In this document: in pieces, positions 47,520 through 58,135 of the stretch
How the letters are laid out: each line of letters starts with the position of its first letter
Numbering within the stretch: position 1 is the first letter of the stretch
Origin: Pomphorhynchus laevis
Lineage: Eukaryota; Acanthocephala; Palaeacanthocephala; Echinorhynchida; Pomphorhynchidae
Length of the DNA: 64,000 nucleotides
Reading direction: 5' to 3'
Assembly (NCBI GenBank): GCA_012934845.2
Contig: WNNJ02001830.1
Coordinates: 1-64,000, forward strand
Translations under genes and position numbers: made by a program
Notes under the pieces: model-generated
Database searches by the model: none
What the model was told of the DNA's origin: nothing
What the model saw: the letters and a program-made list of their open reading frames with translations, nothing else

Positions 47520-48780
47520 AGACAGAGCTAAGTGCAAAAGGGTTACCCCGCTCGCCACTATCCCACCCAGAGCCGGAGCCCCCTGGGCAATATCTTCTTT
47601 CCAAGTTAAGAACTGTCTGACATCATATCCTTCAGTAATTTGCCGACTTTAATGAATGGGGCAGACCTTTTGGACGCCCCCTCTTCTTCGAGTTGGGGTT
47701 CTCATCTCTTCTGGCACTGAGGCAGCTGTCCCCACAAATGCGGCAACAATCGGACCCAACATTGATTGCATCTGAGATATAATAGATTTCTTAATATTAT
47801 CCATCAAATGTATGATGTCAGAATCTGCCATTCGATCCGGTGTTTGGGATGCAGCAGTAGCAAATTGTTTGATGGATGACGTTTTTTCAAAGTGTTGCCT
47901 GTAGTTCTTAAAGTGCTGACACCGCCGCGACTAGGCGGGATGTTCTCCCACGCAATTGACGCAGGAAGGAGTGACAAGGCATCTTTCACCTATGCTCATT
48001 TTCTGGCATGCACCAGAGGCACATACACCACAAACCGTCGTATTTCCACATGAGGACCCCAGTGTCCCCATGCATGGTACTTATTACTGTGCGTATATGT
48101 CAAATTATTCTCTTTAATAAGAGTAATCTTAAATTGAATCCCATGAATGGGTTGGAAGAGGATTTCGTCAATATCAGGCCTGTGTCTAAATCAGCATTGC
48201 AGAATGAAACAGGGAAAGGCTCGCCCCCTTCCCCGTGACTTGCCTCACCGATTGGCGTCCAAAGGATTTCCTCAATACATTAGCGTCATCATCCAAAATA
48301 CATACCGGAAATTTACTGATTTTTAGTGTGCATTGTATAGGTTTCAAGATGATATTACCTATATGAGATAGGTTCTGGGCGAAATATTTATGATAATCTC
48401 TCATTGTGCAACTGTTGACAAAAGACACTCAAGGAATTTTCCGATATTTTCACTGTGTTGAATATGACCAGATTCGATATTTTATCTACATATTTTCGCA
48501 GAAATGTTGAAAACAGGTTGTTTTTCAATTGGTTTTAGTGCATTAATTACACATAAATTAGCTTGCTTTGGAATTGGGGGAAGCAGCCCCATGTCAGCGA
48601 CAGAATTACACAAATCTTTACTAACCTTGATGCCGGAATCCAAAGTAGAGGAAGATATTACACTTATTACCTAATCCCCGTTGACGTTTTTGACAAAATA
48701 AGTCAGCAAAAAGTGGGGAGCTTTGATGCTCCGACGCTGAATTTTGGCTTACTTTACTCGACATTTTGAAATTTGTTAAC
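47520..48780 (-). pseudogene. ORF1 of LINE copy 2 with worn zinc knuckles
   Basis: Near 47950-48080 the minus strand reads CGNTTVCGVCASGAC, then CLVTPSCVNCVGEHPA, corresponding to the knuckles in copy 1. Downstream is a helix-rich stretch (SDIIHLMDNIKKSIISQMQS) and a basic RTPTRRRGG. Broken by several changes. Confidence 0.65.
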
Positions 48781-49085
48781 GTTTGTTGCTTTTGTTATTG
48801 ATTTACGTAAACAGTTCATAGGGAACTGGAAAAGGTGATACAGAAATAAACACCTATTTATTTTCAATGTTTAAGATGTCAAAAAGACAAATTCGACTAA
48901 TGATAGCTCTATATATCAGTTCCTTTCTGGACCGTTACGTTTCCAATATGGAAGAATCTTCGCATCTAAAATAATAATTAATAAATTATAATTATAAATA
49001 ATTGATAAATATGAAGAAAATTGATTTATAATAAGTTTAATATCATCTGATTTACAATAATTTATTACTCTAGATAATCAAATTT
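48781..49085. other. Short unassigned stretch
   Basis: 48880-48975 shares a worn LINE-like piece with 33530-33630. Otherwise AT-rich. Confidence 0.35.
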
Positions 49086-49285
49086 CATCAAAGTAAATAC
49101 GTCATTGGCGTGTATTTGACGAGGAATTGGGGCCGAAACCTGATGGCAGTATTGATCACTTATAATTCTAATAAACTGTATATTATCTATTAATCAGTTC
49201 ATAAAAATTATTAAGATTTAAATGTTTGCAATTTTAATTTATGTATTATGCAAAATGTACACAGACTCAATTGCTTAGTAGCCTG
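49086..49285 (+). repeat. Naiad pseudo-LTR fragment, eroded
   Basis: GGGGCCGAAACCTGATGGCAG then TCTATTAATCAGTTCATAAA and ACAGACTCAATTG follow the order of the pseudo-LTR at 28330-28590. Its hammerhead CTGATGA strand is no longer recognisable. Confidence 0.55.
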
Positions 49286-49379
49286 TAGTGATTTGTATAA
49301 TATTTTTTCCAAGTTTTTAAAATTTGCTTATTTCGTAATATGACATTCACGAACAGCTTAAAATTTAAATTTATTTATT

Positions 49380-51110
49380 CAAATGCATGGCAAAGCCAAA
49401 AGGCTACTCAGGCAAAGTCCAAAAAAAGAAAACAAAAAACAAAATCAAAAAACAAATAGTCAATCAACGGAGCAGTGAATATCGTAACTAAATAGGATAG
49501 TTTAGTAGAGGTGCTGAATGGCGTCATTGTTCATGTATCCATTTGCATCATCGTAATTTAAACGTGAGCAAGCTGGGGGCAGTAACGACGTCCTTGGGCA
49601 TCGAATTTCGGATGCTAATTCCCCTTCTCGAAAGTCTAAATATTTTCGATAATCTGCCAAATCGAGATTTATACAAAACTCTACTATGTCCCGCAACCTA
49701 CCTACCCGACTAGTGATTACATTGGTGGGATAACCCACCGCAGCATTTGACATGTGTAATAGACAAATCATTTCCAAAGCTATGAACCTCTCACGTACCG
49801 ACAACATTCCAATACGGCTACGACGTACGTGATAATCACAATCACCTAAGCAAACACAATGCCTGGAACCCCGCCTAAGAATATACTCCAGGTCTAATAG
49901 TTCTCGCTTGGTGACAGGAAAACAAGCCTGAATCCATTCCGAGTGTCCCGAAGAGGGAGGTGAATAACCTCTTGAACATTTGATGGCTTAACATGATGAA
50001 TGCGCTTTTTATACAATATAATGTCAGAGTAGCTTACCTAGAGTGAAGTTAGTGTTTAACTTTGTTTTCAAAGATCGATAGACAATAATATCTAAATATT
50101 TATGTTGATACACTTCATTTAAGATAATTTTTCCAGTCTAGTACCTTAAAGTTCTAGACGGGCGACCTAATTGCATGAGAACATATTTGTCAATATTTAA
50201 CCGTAATCCAATAGATTCGCACTAATTGAACAGAGTTCACATAATTTTGTAACGAAACTCGATCAGCAAGATTTCTAATTATAGACCAAATCTTTAGATC
50301 GTCTGCAAAAGCTAGATGGGACTGATCTCTGATCAAGCTAGATGAGACTAATCAAGGACTGATTTCTGATCAAGCTAGATGAGACTAATCAAGGACTGAT
50401 CTTTGCGGTGTTGCATAATTAATAATCACCGAGTCAGAAAGCCCACCTCCTACACAAACTCTGAAAGATCTATTCGATAGAAACTCACTGACCCACTCAC
50501 TAATTTATGAATGGATTCCATAGTCATACAGTAAGGAGACTATGCTATTATGTTGCGCCGTATCAAAGGCTTTCAAATAGTCAAGGAAGACTATGAACCT
50601 GAGCCCCATCGCTCAAAGCATCTGTCCATTTTCACATGCAGTTAGTAGGTTTGTCAGGCATGAACGTTTAATCCCGAAACAATGTTGAGAAATAACCAAT
50701 ATATGATTACAGTTCAGATGATCTATGATTTTACTAGCAATCGGGATTTCTCAGAGTTTGCATAATACACTGGTCAAACTGATGGGCCGAAAGTCCGCAC
50801 AAAAGCTACTATGATGCATTTTGGGAATGGGTACCACACTTGCACATTTCCAACTGTCAGGAATACATGATGTGCCCAAGCTATATATGAAAAACATTAC
50901 ACAGTACGTTCGCTAAGATTTTGACACGGAAGAGGGCAATATTGTCTGGTTCCGGAGATGCAAACGAATTGAGCTTCATAACCTCGTTCAATACCTCATC
51001 AACTCGGAGTGGACGAACACAACACCGATGTGCAATCAGAATATACTTCCAACTAAAGTCACGCTGTTTGTCAGTACTTGAAGCTTGCACTGAGAAAAGC
51101 ACTGAGAAGT
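49380..51110 (-). mobile_element. CR1/jockey-group LINE, RT region, decayed
   Basis: Minus strand: LRVDEVLNEVMKLNSFASPE then IPDSWKCASVVPIPKMH, FRPISLTSVLCKL, CFGIKRSCLTNLLTACE, FIVFLDYLKAFDTAQHNS (catalytic Asp box), SEWVSEFLSNRSFRVCVG, FADDLKIWSIIRN, then RFIALEMICLLHMSNAAVG to the end near 49502. Many frame breaks. 5'-truncated just before the RT. Confidence 0.8.
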
Positions 51111-51290
51111 TATCAGCTAAATGTTGGGCGATAAGAAACGTTCAGTTAAAGTCTCAGCTGGCATTTGAATTGAGCTAATTGTGATGACAAAAGTTCTGGT
51201 GTTTCTTACATATGATCAAAGCCTCATATGGTTTTGAAGCCTCATAAGAATTTTGCCAAAAATCGGAGTTCGATCACAAGCATGGCAGAT

Positions 51291-51362
51291 TTCGCTATCA
51301 CTACTAGACGATCTGATGGTAGCCGGCAGCACTCATCAGTAGGGTGAACTATATATCACAAG
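51291..51362 (-). ncRNA. Trans-order hammerhead repeat, compact form (inverted pair, left)
   Basis: Minus strand has CACCCTACTGATGAGTGCTG then CCGGC, CTACCATCAG, ATCGTCTAGTAG. Faces an opposite copy 20 bases away. Confidence 0.6.
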
Positions 51363-51369
51363 GCAGCCA

Positions 51370-51450
51370 AAAATACTGATGGTAGTTTTCCCTACTGATG
51401 AGTGCTGCCGGCTACCATCAGATCGTCTAGGAGTGATAACGAAGTCTGCT
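51370..51450 (+). ncRNA. Trans-order hammerhead repeat, compact form (inverted pair, right)
   Basis: CTGATGGTAG, CCCTACTGATGAG, TGCTGCCGG, CTACCATCAGATCGTCTAGG. Followed by the family tail AAGTCTGCTCTGC and CGAACTCCGG. Its GCAGCCGAAAC start is missing on this strand. Confidence 0.6.
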
Positions 51451-51794
51451 CTGCTTGTAATCGAACTCCGGCTTTGGCAAAATTCTTGATTATAAAACTG
51501 TAGGATCTTCGAAATAAAGATATTACAAATGACCAATGCATCATATGGTTTAAAGATGGATCCCTTTCCATACCCTCATTGTACAAATATCGTTTCTGAA
51601 ATTTTAGCCTATTGCATTAGTTCCGAGAGTCAATGTAGACATGTTTGGAAGCAGGAGAACACTTAAACATTGGCCACAATTTGTTGCCGGACCTGGGAGC
51701 ATCAATAAGCTCACTGTCGAACCAAGGAAGATGGCCATGCTTGGAATTGCAGACACGTAGCGGAGCAAAGATTTCTGAAATACGCTTCAATTCC

Positions 51795-51910
51795 TCAGCA
51801 GCCGAAACGACTAATGGTAGTTCACCATATTGAAGAGTGCTGTCGGCTACCATCAGATCGTCTAGGAGTGATAACGAAATCTGCTCTGCTTCTAATCGAA
51901 CTCCGGGTTT
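51795..51910 (+). ncRNA. Trans-order hammerhead repeat, compact form
   Basis: GCAGCCGAAACGACTAATGG, then a worn catalytic strand (TATTGAAGAG), TGCTGTCGG, CTACCATCAGATCGTCTAGG and the family tail. The third helix still pairs (CTAATGGTAG with CTACCATCAG, one mismatch). Confidence 0.55.
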
Positions 51911-51962
51911 TAGTAAAATTCTTGATTTTAAACCTGTAGGATAAGGATCTTGGAATAAAGAT

Positions 51963-52092
51963 AATATAATCATTAAAAAAGCTGACAAAGGACAAGAAGC
52001 AGTTATTTGGGATAAGGCAGATTATATGACGGAAAATTTAAGTCAACTGAAAAGTAGCGATTATCAAACAAGTAACGATGAAGAGTTGTATA
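51963..52092 (+). pseudogene. Canonical Penelope-like RT, N-terminal fragment
   Basis: IIKKADKGQEAVIWDKADYM then ENLSQLKSSDYQT, the first RT segment of Penelope-like elements (KADKG..VI.D..DY). Cut off at the edge of the Naiad array. Confidence 0.7.
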
Positions 52093-52453
52093 ATGAATTA
52101 AATCAGCTAACTGAGTCTACGTATTTAATATAATTATAAAATAAACAAAACATAATAATGCTAAATCAAAATTTAATAATTAAATAATAAAATTAATAAT
52201 TGTTTTTAGATTTTCTATAATTTAAATCAAGTTAAAAAAATGAAATTTAAAATAAACGTCATTGTTATGAATTGACTAATAAATAACAGACGTTGTATCA
52301 GAACAAGAATTAGAGGTCATCAGGAGGAACTGCTATGCTATCAGGTTTCGGCCCCTAACTCCTCTACCCAACATAGCAGCGGGGCCAAATACATGCTAAT
52401 GATGTATTTCCTCTGAAATAACTATCTAGTATCTTATTCTAATACAAAGTATA
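52093..52453 (-). repeat. Naiad pseudo-LTR, downstream copy
   Basis: Nearly identical to 55590-55949. Contains the hammerhead parts at 52303-52400 and the AT-rich end with GAGTCTACGTATTTAA. Confidence 0.88.
52303..52400 (-). ncRNA. Naiad pseudo-LTR hammerhead parts in unusual order
   Basis: Minus strand order: CTGCTATG (52372-52379), GGGTA with the cleavable GTA (52365-52367), GAGGAG (52359-52364), TTAGGGGCC, GAAAC (52345-52349), CATAGCAG (52330-52337), TTCCTC, CTGATGA (52317-52323), CCTCTAA. Helix I is GAGGAG/TTCCTC, helix III ACC/GGT extended by CATAGCAG/CTGCTATG, helix II CCTCTAA/TTAGGGG with two extra C. All core bases are present, but the catalytic strand follows the stem it must rejoin. 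Confidence 0.6.
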
Positions 52454-53628
52454 TTATTTATTATCCATCCATAAAAATTTGCCACTTAAGAGTTTAAATT
52501 TATTCTTTATATTATTGTGTTGATTTATATATTTTACTATTTTCTGCTTGATGTTATTTTTATAGTAACCTAGTTTAAAATATGTATCTATTAAATTATT
52601 TAAATGATTTTGAAGAAAGCCAATATCGTTACATATTGTTGCAATTCTTAAAATTTCATTATTTAATGTATTATATTTTATATTATATGGTATGCATGAA
52701 TGCTCATGCAAAAATATGTTTCTTGTAAATTTAAATATGTCATCTTTACGATATAAATTAATAGTAGTTTTAGTTAATGTTAATTTAATGTTCATATCTA
52801 GATATACACCTTCTTTATCATTAATATTGGTTTTGTTAAGAATAAGGCTTTCTGGATAAATGTGCTCACTAATTGAATAAAAATCATTAGAATTAAATAC
52901 ACATATATCATCAATGTATCGAAACATATATTTCATATATTTATATTGTTTAGATTTAGTTTTTACACAGTTATGAACAAATTCATATTCTATAAAGCTT
53001 AAAAACAAGTCAGCTATAATTGGTCTACTATTACCACCCATTGGAACACCTTTTATTTGTCTAAATATAGATGTAAATAATTTTGATTTATCAAAATATT
53101 TAAGGATTCTATTAATTCAATTTTATCCATATATTTATATTTATTTGATGGTTTAATTTTTGTTAGATAGGCGTTATAATTATTATAACATATATATGTA
53201 TATCTTTTTCCGAATATAAGATTAATTAATTTTACTAACGCTTCTTTAATATCTACTAAACCTAGATTTGTATAAAGAGTACTAAAATCGTATGTATTTA
53301 TATTTTGAAAATTTATTCCTTTTGTCTGTTCTAAAAATTCTTTTGTAGAATTAATACTGAAATAGTGTTTTATACCAGTATTAATTTCGATTACCTTGCA
53401 ATATTTTTTAAAGTGTGCTTTAATTACTTTAAGTATTTTATTCATATAGACAGAAAGTGGTTTTAATGTACATTTAAACGCACTACATATGAACCTAGGT
53501 TTTATTGGATTTTTATGTAATTTTGGATTCCAATATAATATAGGTATAGTTTTATTATCTAATTCAACCTTTATACCCTTTTTATCCATTATAGAACAGT
53601 GACTTGTAATAATTGTTTCTAAACTCAA
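52454..53628 (-). pseudogene. Naiad reverse transcriptase
   Basis: IPILYWNPKLHKNPIKPRFI, STLYTNLGLVDIKEALVKL (first catalytic Asp region), FGKRYTYICYNN, MGGNSRPIIADLFLSFIEYE, YMFRYIDDICVFN (catalytic YIDD), YPESLILNKTN with VYLDMNIKL. These are the Penelope-like RT motifs in order. A second copy of the 3' half is at 55953-56736. Confidence 0.88.
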
Positions 53629-53676
53629 CTCACTACGTTCATATGTTGGATTTACATTTAAATCATTAGAATTAAC

Positions 53677-55158
53677 CTATTTCACTAGTATATCATAATA
53701 AAGCTTTTTGCATATGAAGACAAAGTTATTACTAGCTTTATCAATAGTTGTTATTATATAGTTATCCTTTAATTTAGTAAGTTCTTCATACATATCTTTA
53801 TTAATTTTATCTTTTCTTTTATAATTGTTTGTTATTTTCATTTTATTTTTAATTTTATCAAATATATAATCTTTCCAAATTTTTATCTTAGATATATTCG
53901 AGCTTTCACCATTAATCAGCTTACTAAAGTAATCATTTAAGTTATTATATAACGAATTGTAAATTTTATTTTTGTCGTTGTTATTATTTAATCTATATTT
54001 ATACCCTTTCGATAGCAGCTTTCTTAATTCACAATTTTCAATTAATTCTAGATTATGGGTACATATATGTTCATTTATTTTATCAAAACTAAGACTTTTA
54101 CAATTGCATTCTGTTTCCATTATGTTTCTAATATTATCGTTACATATTGATTTTAATTCTTTATTATAATTACAAATTTTTCGTCCTAATGGTGGTAGGA
54201 GTTTATACCTTATTTTAGGAATATATTTACTTAAATCTGACCCTTTTATTTCTTTACTTTTAGAATTATTTAAAAGTCCGGCTATATTTATGTTATCTAT
54301 ACATTTATTAATGAAGTTTATGGTTAATGTATATTTTCTATTGTTATTATTAACATTTATTGTACGATTATAGTATTTTGTATTACAATAACTGTCTATT
54401 ATACAACTTAGCCTATCATAGTCGTTAATTAATTTTTGATTTATTGAACAAATGATATCTTTAGAAAAACTTCTTATATTTACATAAAGATCTTTTAGCT
54501 TATTATCACTTAAAAGTTGTTTTAATATTTCTAATCGTTCATTTATATACATATCTTTTTTAATATTTTTAACTCTATTTTTCCTATTCCTTTTATCACC
54601 ATGACTTCTTGGTTTGCGTTTAACTGGATTATTATAATATAGTTGTTTATTATGTATTATACTACTTCTGCCAATTCCTTGTACCACGTCATTCAATCCT
54701 AATGGGTACATGGAATTAAGCGTTTTAATCCAAAAATCTTCTTTTTCTAATAGTTTTTGATTTAATATTGAAATGTTTTCTTCGATAATATGTTCTAAAA
54801 TAAATAATTTACAGTTTTTAATATCATGTCCTATTAATCTCATATGTTTATGAAATATAGTTTGACTATTATGCTGTATATTATATATGTGTTGCCTAAA
54901 CCTAGTTTTTAACATTTGATATGTTTTTCCTATATATTGCAATCCACATGTACATTGTATAAGATACACTACACCTGCGGTATTGCAGTTACAATTATTA
55001 TTAATATTTAATGAAAAACATTTGTTTGTCGTATTACTTACGATACAATTATTATTATTTATAACATCACAAACTATACAATTTTTTCTGTTACATTTAA
55101 AAGATCTAAAATTGAAATCATTAGTACTTACGTATTTTTCCAATATGGTTGAGTACAT
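53677..55158 (-). CDS. Naiad N-terminal ORF: GIY-YIG endonuclease and pre-RT region
   Basis: 493 residues. Cysteine-rich start (CNRKNCIVCDV); GIY-YIG domain at about residues 60-160 (GVVYLIQCTCGLQYIGKTY, then LKTRFRQHIYNI, HMRLIGHDI, EKEDFWIKTLNS, with the Arg and Glu of the active site); a basic linker KRKPRSHGDKRNRKNR; then CNCKSLSFDKINEHICTHNL and LRKLLSKGYKYRL, a Cys/His segment shared by Naiads; and finally IITTIDKASNNFVFICKK, the first RT motif (KADKG position). The rest of the RT lies in the following frame. AT-driven bias toward N, K, I and Y. Confidence 0.87.
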   Translation of the reverse strand: MYSTILEKYVSTNDFNFRSFKCNRKNCIVCDVINNNNCIVSNTTNKCFSLNINNNCNCNTAGVVYLIQCTCGLQYIGKTYQMLKTRFRQHIYNIQHNSQTIFHKHMRLIGHDIKNCKLFILEHIIEENISILNQKLLEKEDFWIKTLNSMYPLGLNDVVQGIGRSSIIHNKQLYYNNPVKRKPRSHGDKRNRKNRVKNIKKDMYINERLEILKQLLSDNKLKDLYVNIRSFSKDIICSINQKLINDYDRLSCIIDSYCNTKYYNRTINVNNNNRKYTLTINFINKCIDNINIAGLLNNSKSKEIKGSDLSKYIPKIRYKLLPPLGRKICNYNKELKSICNDNIRNIMETECNCKSLSFDKINEHICTHNLELIENCELRKLLSKGYKYRLNNNNDKNKIYNSLYNNLNDYFSKLINGESSNISKIKIWKDYIFDKIKNKMKITNNYKRKDKINKDMYEELTKLKDNYIITTIDKASNNFVFICKKLYYDILVK

Positions 55159-55589
55159 GTAACTTTTAAGTCATAATTTTTAACGTTGCTTTTTCGGTGT
55201 CGCCACCTAGTTTAGTTGACTCAGACTAAACTTACAACGGGCCATCCAGCAGCATCTGACAGGGGGCTGCCCTGCTTAAGGCGGTTGCAGGCTGGAACAA
55301 GATCTATAAAGATCTACCACCTTCACTCCACGCGCTACGCGACCTAGCTATTGGCCATTACCTGGTCTCTTAAACGTGATCACGTGAATCAGTTTACATT
55401 TTAAAGTGTAAACACCTTGGGATGCAAACTTCTCCATTTTTTTAAGAATTAATAATTCATCAAACTTGTTTGAAAATAAGAAAAAATAATAGTAAAGTCG
55501 TAACCAATAATACATAGTTTCAGTATTTCTGGCAGAGGTCATATTACCGGGAAAACAAAGTTCACAGGTCAATAATAACATGCCAGTAG
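55159..55589 (-). other. Naiad leader region
   Basis: Between the pseudo-LTR and the GIY-YIG ORF. Less AT-rich than the rest of the element, with a short palindrome GATCTATAAAGATC at 55301 and ACGTGATCACGT at 55374. Confidence 0.6.
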
Positions 55590-55949
55590 AACAAATTAAA
55601 TCAGCTAACTGAGTCTACGTATTTAATATAATTATAAAATAAACAAAACATAATAATGCTAAATCAAAATTTAATTAATTAAATAATAAAATTAATAATT
55701 GTTTTTAGATTTTCTATAATTTAAATCAAGTTAAAAAAATGAAATTTAAAATAAACGTCATTGTTATGAATTGACTAATAAATAACAGACGTTGTATCAG
55801 AACAAGAATTAGAGGTCATCAGGAGGAACTGCTATGCTATCAGGTTTCGGCCCCTAACTCCTCTACCCAACATAGCAGCGCGGCCAAATACATGCTAATG
55901 ATGTATTTCCTCTGAAATAACTATCTAGTATCTTATTCTAATACAAAGT
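55590..55949 (-). repeat. Naiad pseudo-LTR, upstream copy
   Basis: Second terminal repeat, 3499 bases from the other, carrying the same hammerhead parts (CTGATGA at 55816-55822). Confidence 0.88.
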
Positions 55950-55952
55950 ATA

Positions 55953-56736
55953 TTATTTATTATCCATCCATAAAAATTTGCCACTTAAGAGTTTAAATTT
56001 ATTCTTTATATTATTGTGTTGATTTATATATTTTACTATTTTCTGCTTGATGTTATTTTTATAGTAACCTAGTTTAAAATATGTATATATTAAATTATTT
56101 AAATGATTTTGAAGAAAGCCAATATCGTTACATATTGTTGCAATTCTTAAAATTTCATTATTTAATGTATTATATTTTATATTATATGGTATGCATGAAT
56201 GCTCATGCAAAAATATGTTTCATGTGAATTTAAATATGTCATCTTTACGATATAAATTAATAGTAGTTTTAGTTAATGTTAATTTAATGTTCATGCCTAG
56301 ATATATACCTTCGTTATCATCAATATTGGTTTTGTTAAGAATAAGGCTTTCTGGATAAATGTGCTCACTAATTGAATAAAAATCATTAGAATTAAATACA
56401 CATATATCATCAATGTATCGAAACATATATTTCATATATTTATATTGTTTAGATTTAGTTTTTACACAGTTATGAACAAATTCATATTCTATAAAGCTTA
56501 AAAACAAGTCAGCTATAATTGGGCTACTATTACCACACCATTGGAACACCTTTTACTTGTCTAAATATAGATGTCCCTACTTTTAAATAATTTTGATTTA
56601 TCAGAATATTTAAGGATTCTATTAATTCAATTTTATCCATATATTTATATTTATTTGATGGTTTAATTTTTGTTAGATAGGCGTTATAATTATTATAACA
56701 TATATATGTATATCTTTTTCCGAATATGGTTAACAA
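55953..56736 (-). pseudogene. Naiad RT 3' half, truncated upstream copy
   Basis: Repeats 52454-53215 almost base for base (FGKRYTYICYNN to the end LLSGKFLWMDNK). It stops abruptly at 56736, next to the plus-strand Penelope fragment. Confidence 0.85.
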
Positions 56737-56779
56737 ATATGTTTCATATTTGTTATATGTTACAAATATGTTTCATATT

Positions 56780-57870
56780 TGTTTCCATATTAACTACCGT
56801 TACATTGATGATATATGTTGTCTGTGTAGAAATCTGGGCCATGCTCAAGAAGTTCTTAATAAATTCAAGAGTACAGATTAATCAGGTTTTACAGGAGAGA
56901 TTGGTAGATCCGTATAATTTTTAGATGCAACAATTTCCATAAAAAGACGACAGATAGAGACTTCCATGTTTAGGAAGGAAATACATAAACCGTTATATTT
57001 GCATGCATCCAGTTGTCATCCAAAATGTGTTAAAAAGAATTTGATTAAAAATGAAACCTGCAGAATTGCTCAACTACGTTTCAAATCAAGAAACAAGAAA
57101 TGAAGAACTTCGTAATATGATTGTTAATTTGCAAAAAAAAAGGTTTTTCTAGAAGAACCATACATATACTATTAAGTACAGCATTAAAAGACAATAGAAA
57201 AAATTAAACATCATTTAAAAGTAAAATATTGAATGGAACAACGATATTTTTAGATTACTGTAAATCGTTATCAACAGCCAATCAAACATTAAATAAATTA
57301 TCTAAAAATGCCAACGTTGCATTTGAATCTGACATAATTACCAGCTATACTATAGAATCCCAAACAAAATCGGTAAATCTTTAACATCATCTAAATTACA
57401 AAAAGTAAACGAAACGGTTAATGATTTTTTTATATGCAACAAAGCACGTTGTAAATGTTGCGTGCACCTAATGCCTCAAAATTACATCAGGAGTGCATTT
57501 ACAAATTTAAAATATCCATTAAAAACAGCTAGTCACTGCACACATCAAGGATCAATATATGCAGCAAATTGCACACAATGTAAAGCACAATATGTGGGGG
57601 AAGACAGGCAGAGGACTACGAGACAGGTTGGCAAATAGACGCGCGCACATAAAACCGAAAATAAATTCTGATGCAGTTGTACAACATGCTTTGATACATG
57701 GAACACAAGACTGTTTTAATTATCAAATAATAGAAAGAGTACAGGACGAAAAGCAACGAAAATGCGGTGAAAGACATTGGCCTCAACAATTATGCACTGA
57801 CATACAGACAAATGGAAGGACGTCACATAAGCCTTTTGTAAAAACTTCGTTTTTTTTAGCATTTTGACAT
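56780..57870 (+). pseudogene. Canonical Penelope-like element: RT end and GIY-YIG endonuclease
   Basis: NYRYIDDICCLCRNLGHAQE is the RT catalytic box. Then FLDATISIKRRQIETSMFRK and KPLYLHASSCHPKCVKKNL, the post-RT region. GIY-YIG follows: CNKARCKCCVH, SIYAANCTQCKAQYVG then GLRDRLANRRAHIKPK, DAVVQHALIHGTQDCFNYQI and RKCGERHWPQQL. This is the usual RT then GIY-YIG order, opposite to the adjacent Naiad. Several breaks. Confidence 0.82.
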
Positions 57871-57894
57871 TTATGTAAATTTTGACATATTTTT

Positions 57895-57940
57895 AGATTT
57901 TTGAAGAAGCCGCATGGCGAAACGTAAATTGAAGAATTAA
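57895..57940 (+). ncRNA. Minimal hammerhead variant at the 3' end of the Penelope element
   Basis: TTGAAGA (57901-57907, CUGANGA with the first C changed), stem GCC/GGC around GCAT (57909-57918), GAAACGTAA (from 57919). It sits about 30 bases after the GIY-YIG stop, the position where small hammerhead variants that act as dimers are known in Penelope-like elements. Confidence 0.65.
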
Positions 57941-58074
57941 TCTTGGTTTTTTTGTTGGTAGAGACCAATAATCATATTTCCTATATATTTTGGTCATAGC
58001 GTGATCCCAACCAGAAGTAGCTTATAAATAGATTTTAATTTATACTTACTATATATATGAATAGTGTCATATAT

Positions 58075-58135
58075 AAATAGTGTCATAAAGAAGTCTGTTT
58101 TGTATGTAATCGAACTCCGGTTTATGGCATGCTTA
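58075..58135 (+). repeat. Trans-order hammerhead repeat, tail fragment
   Basis: AAGAAGTCTGTTTTGTATGT then ATCGAACTCCGGTTTATGGCA matches the tail that follows the compact hammerhead repeats at 51450 and before 63700. Confidence 0.5.

Larger units (their letters stand above)
45160..48780 (-). mobile_element. APE-type LINE copy 2 (I/jockey-like), fairly complete
   Basis: The better of the two copies. The minus strand reads ORF1 with zinc knuckles (48430 to 47640), a 350-residue endonuclease ORF (47485-46433), RT (46361-45402) and a tRNA-like tail (45170-45236). A handful of frame breaks. Confidence 0.88.
52093..56736 (-). mobile_element. Naiad-type Penelope-like element, partial tandem
   Basis: From right to left on the minus strand: RT 3' half (56736-55953), pseudo-LTR (55949-55590), leader (55589-55159), GIY-YIG-first ORF (55158-53677), RT (53628-52454) and pseudo-LTR (52453-52093). 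The repeat period is 3499 bases and the two RT copies are nearly identical, so the element is recent. The GIY-YIG endonuclease N-terminal to the RT is the permuted layout named Naiad in invertebrates. The coding region has a few breaks. Confidence 0.88.
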
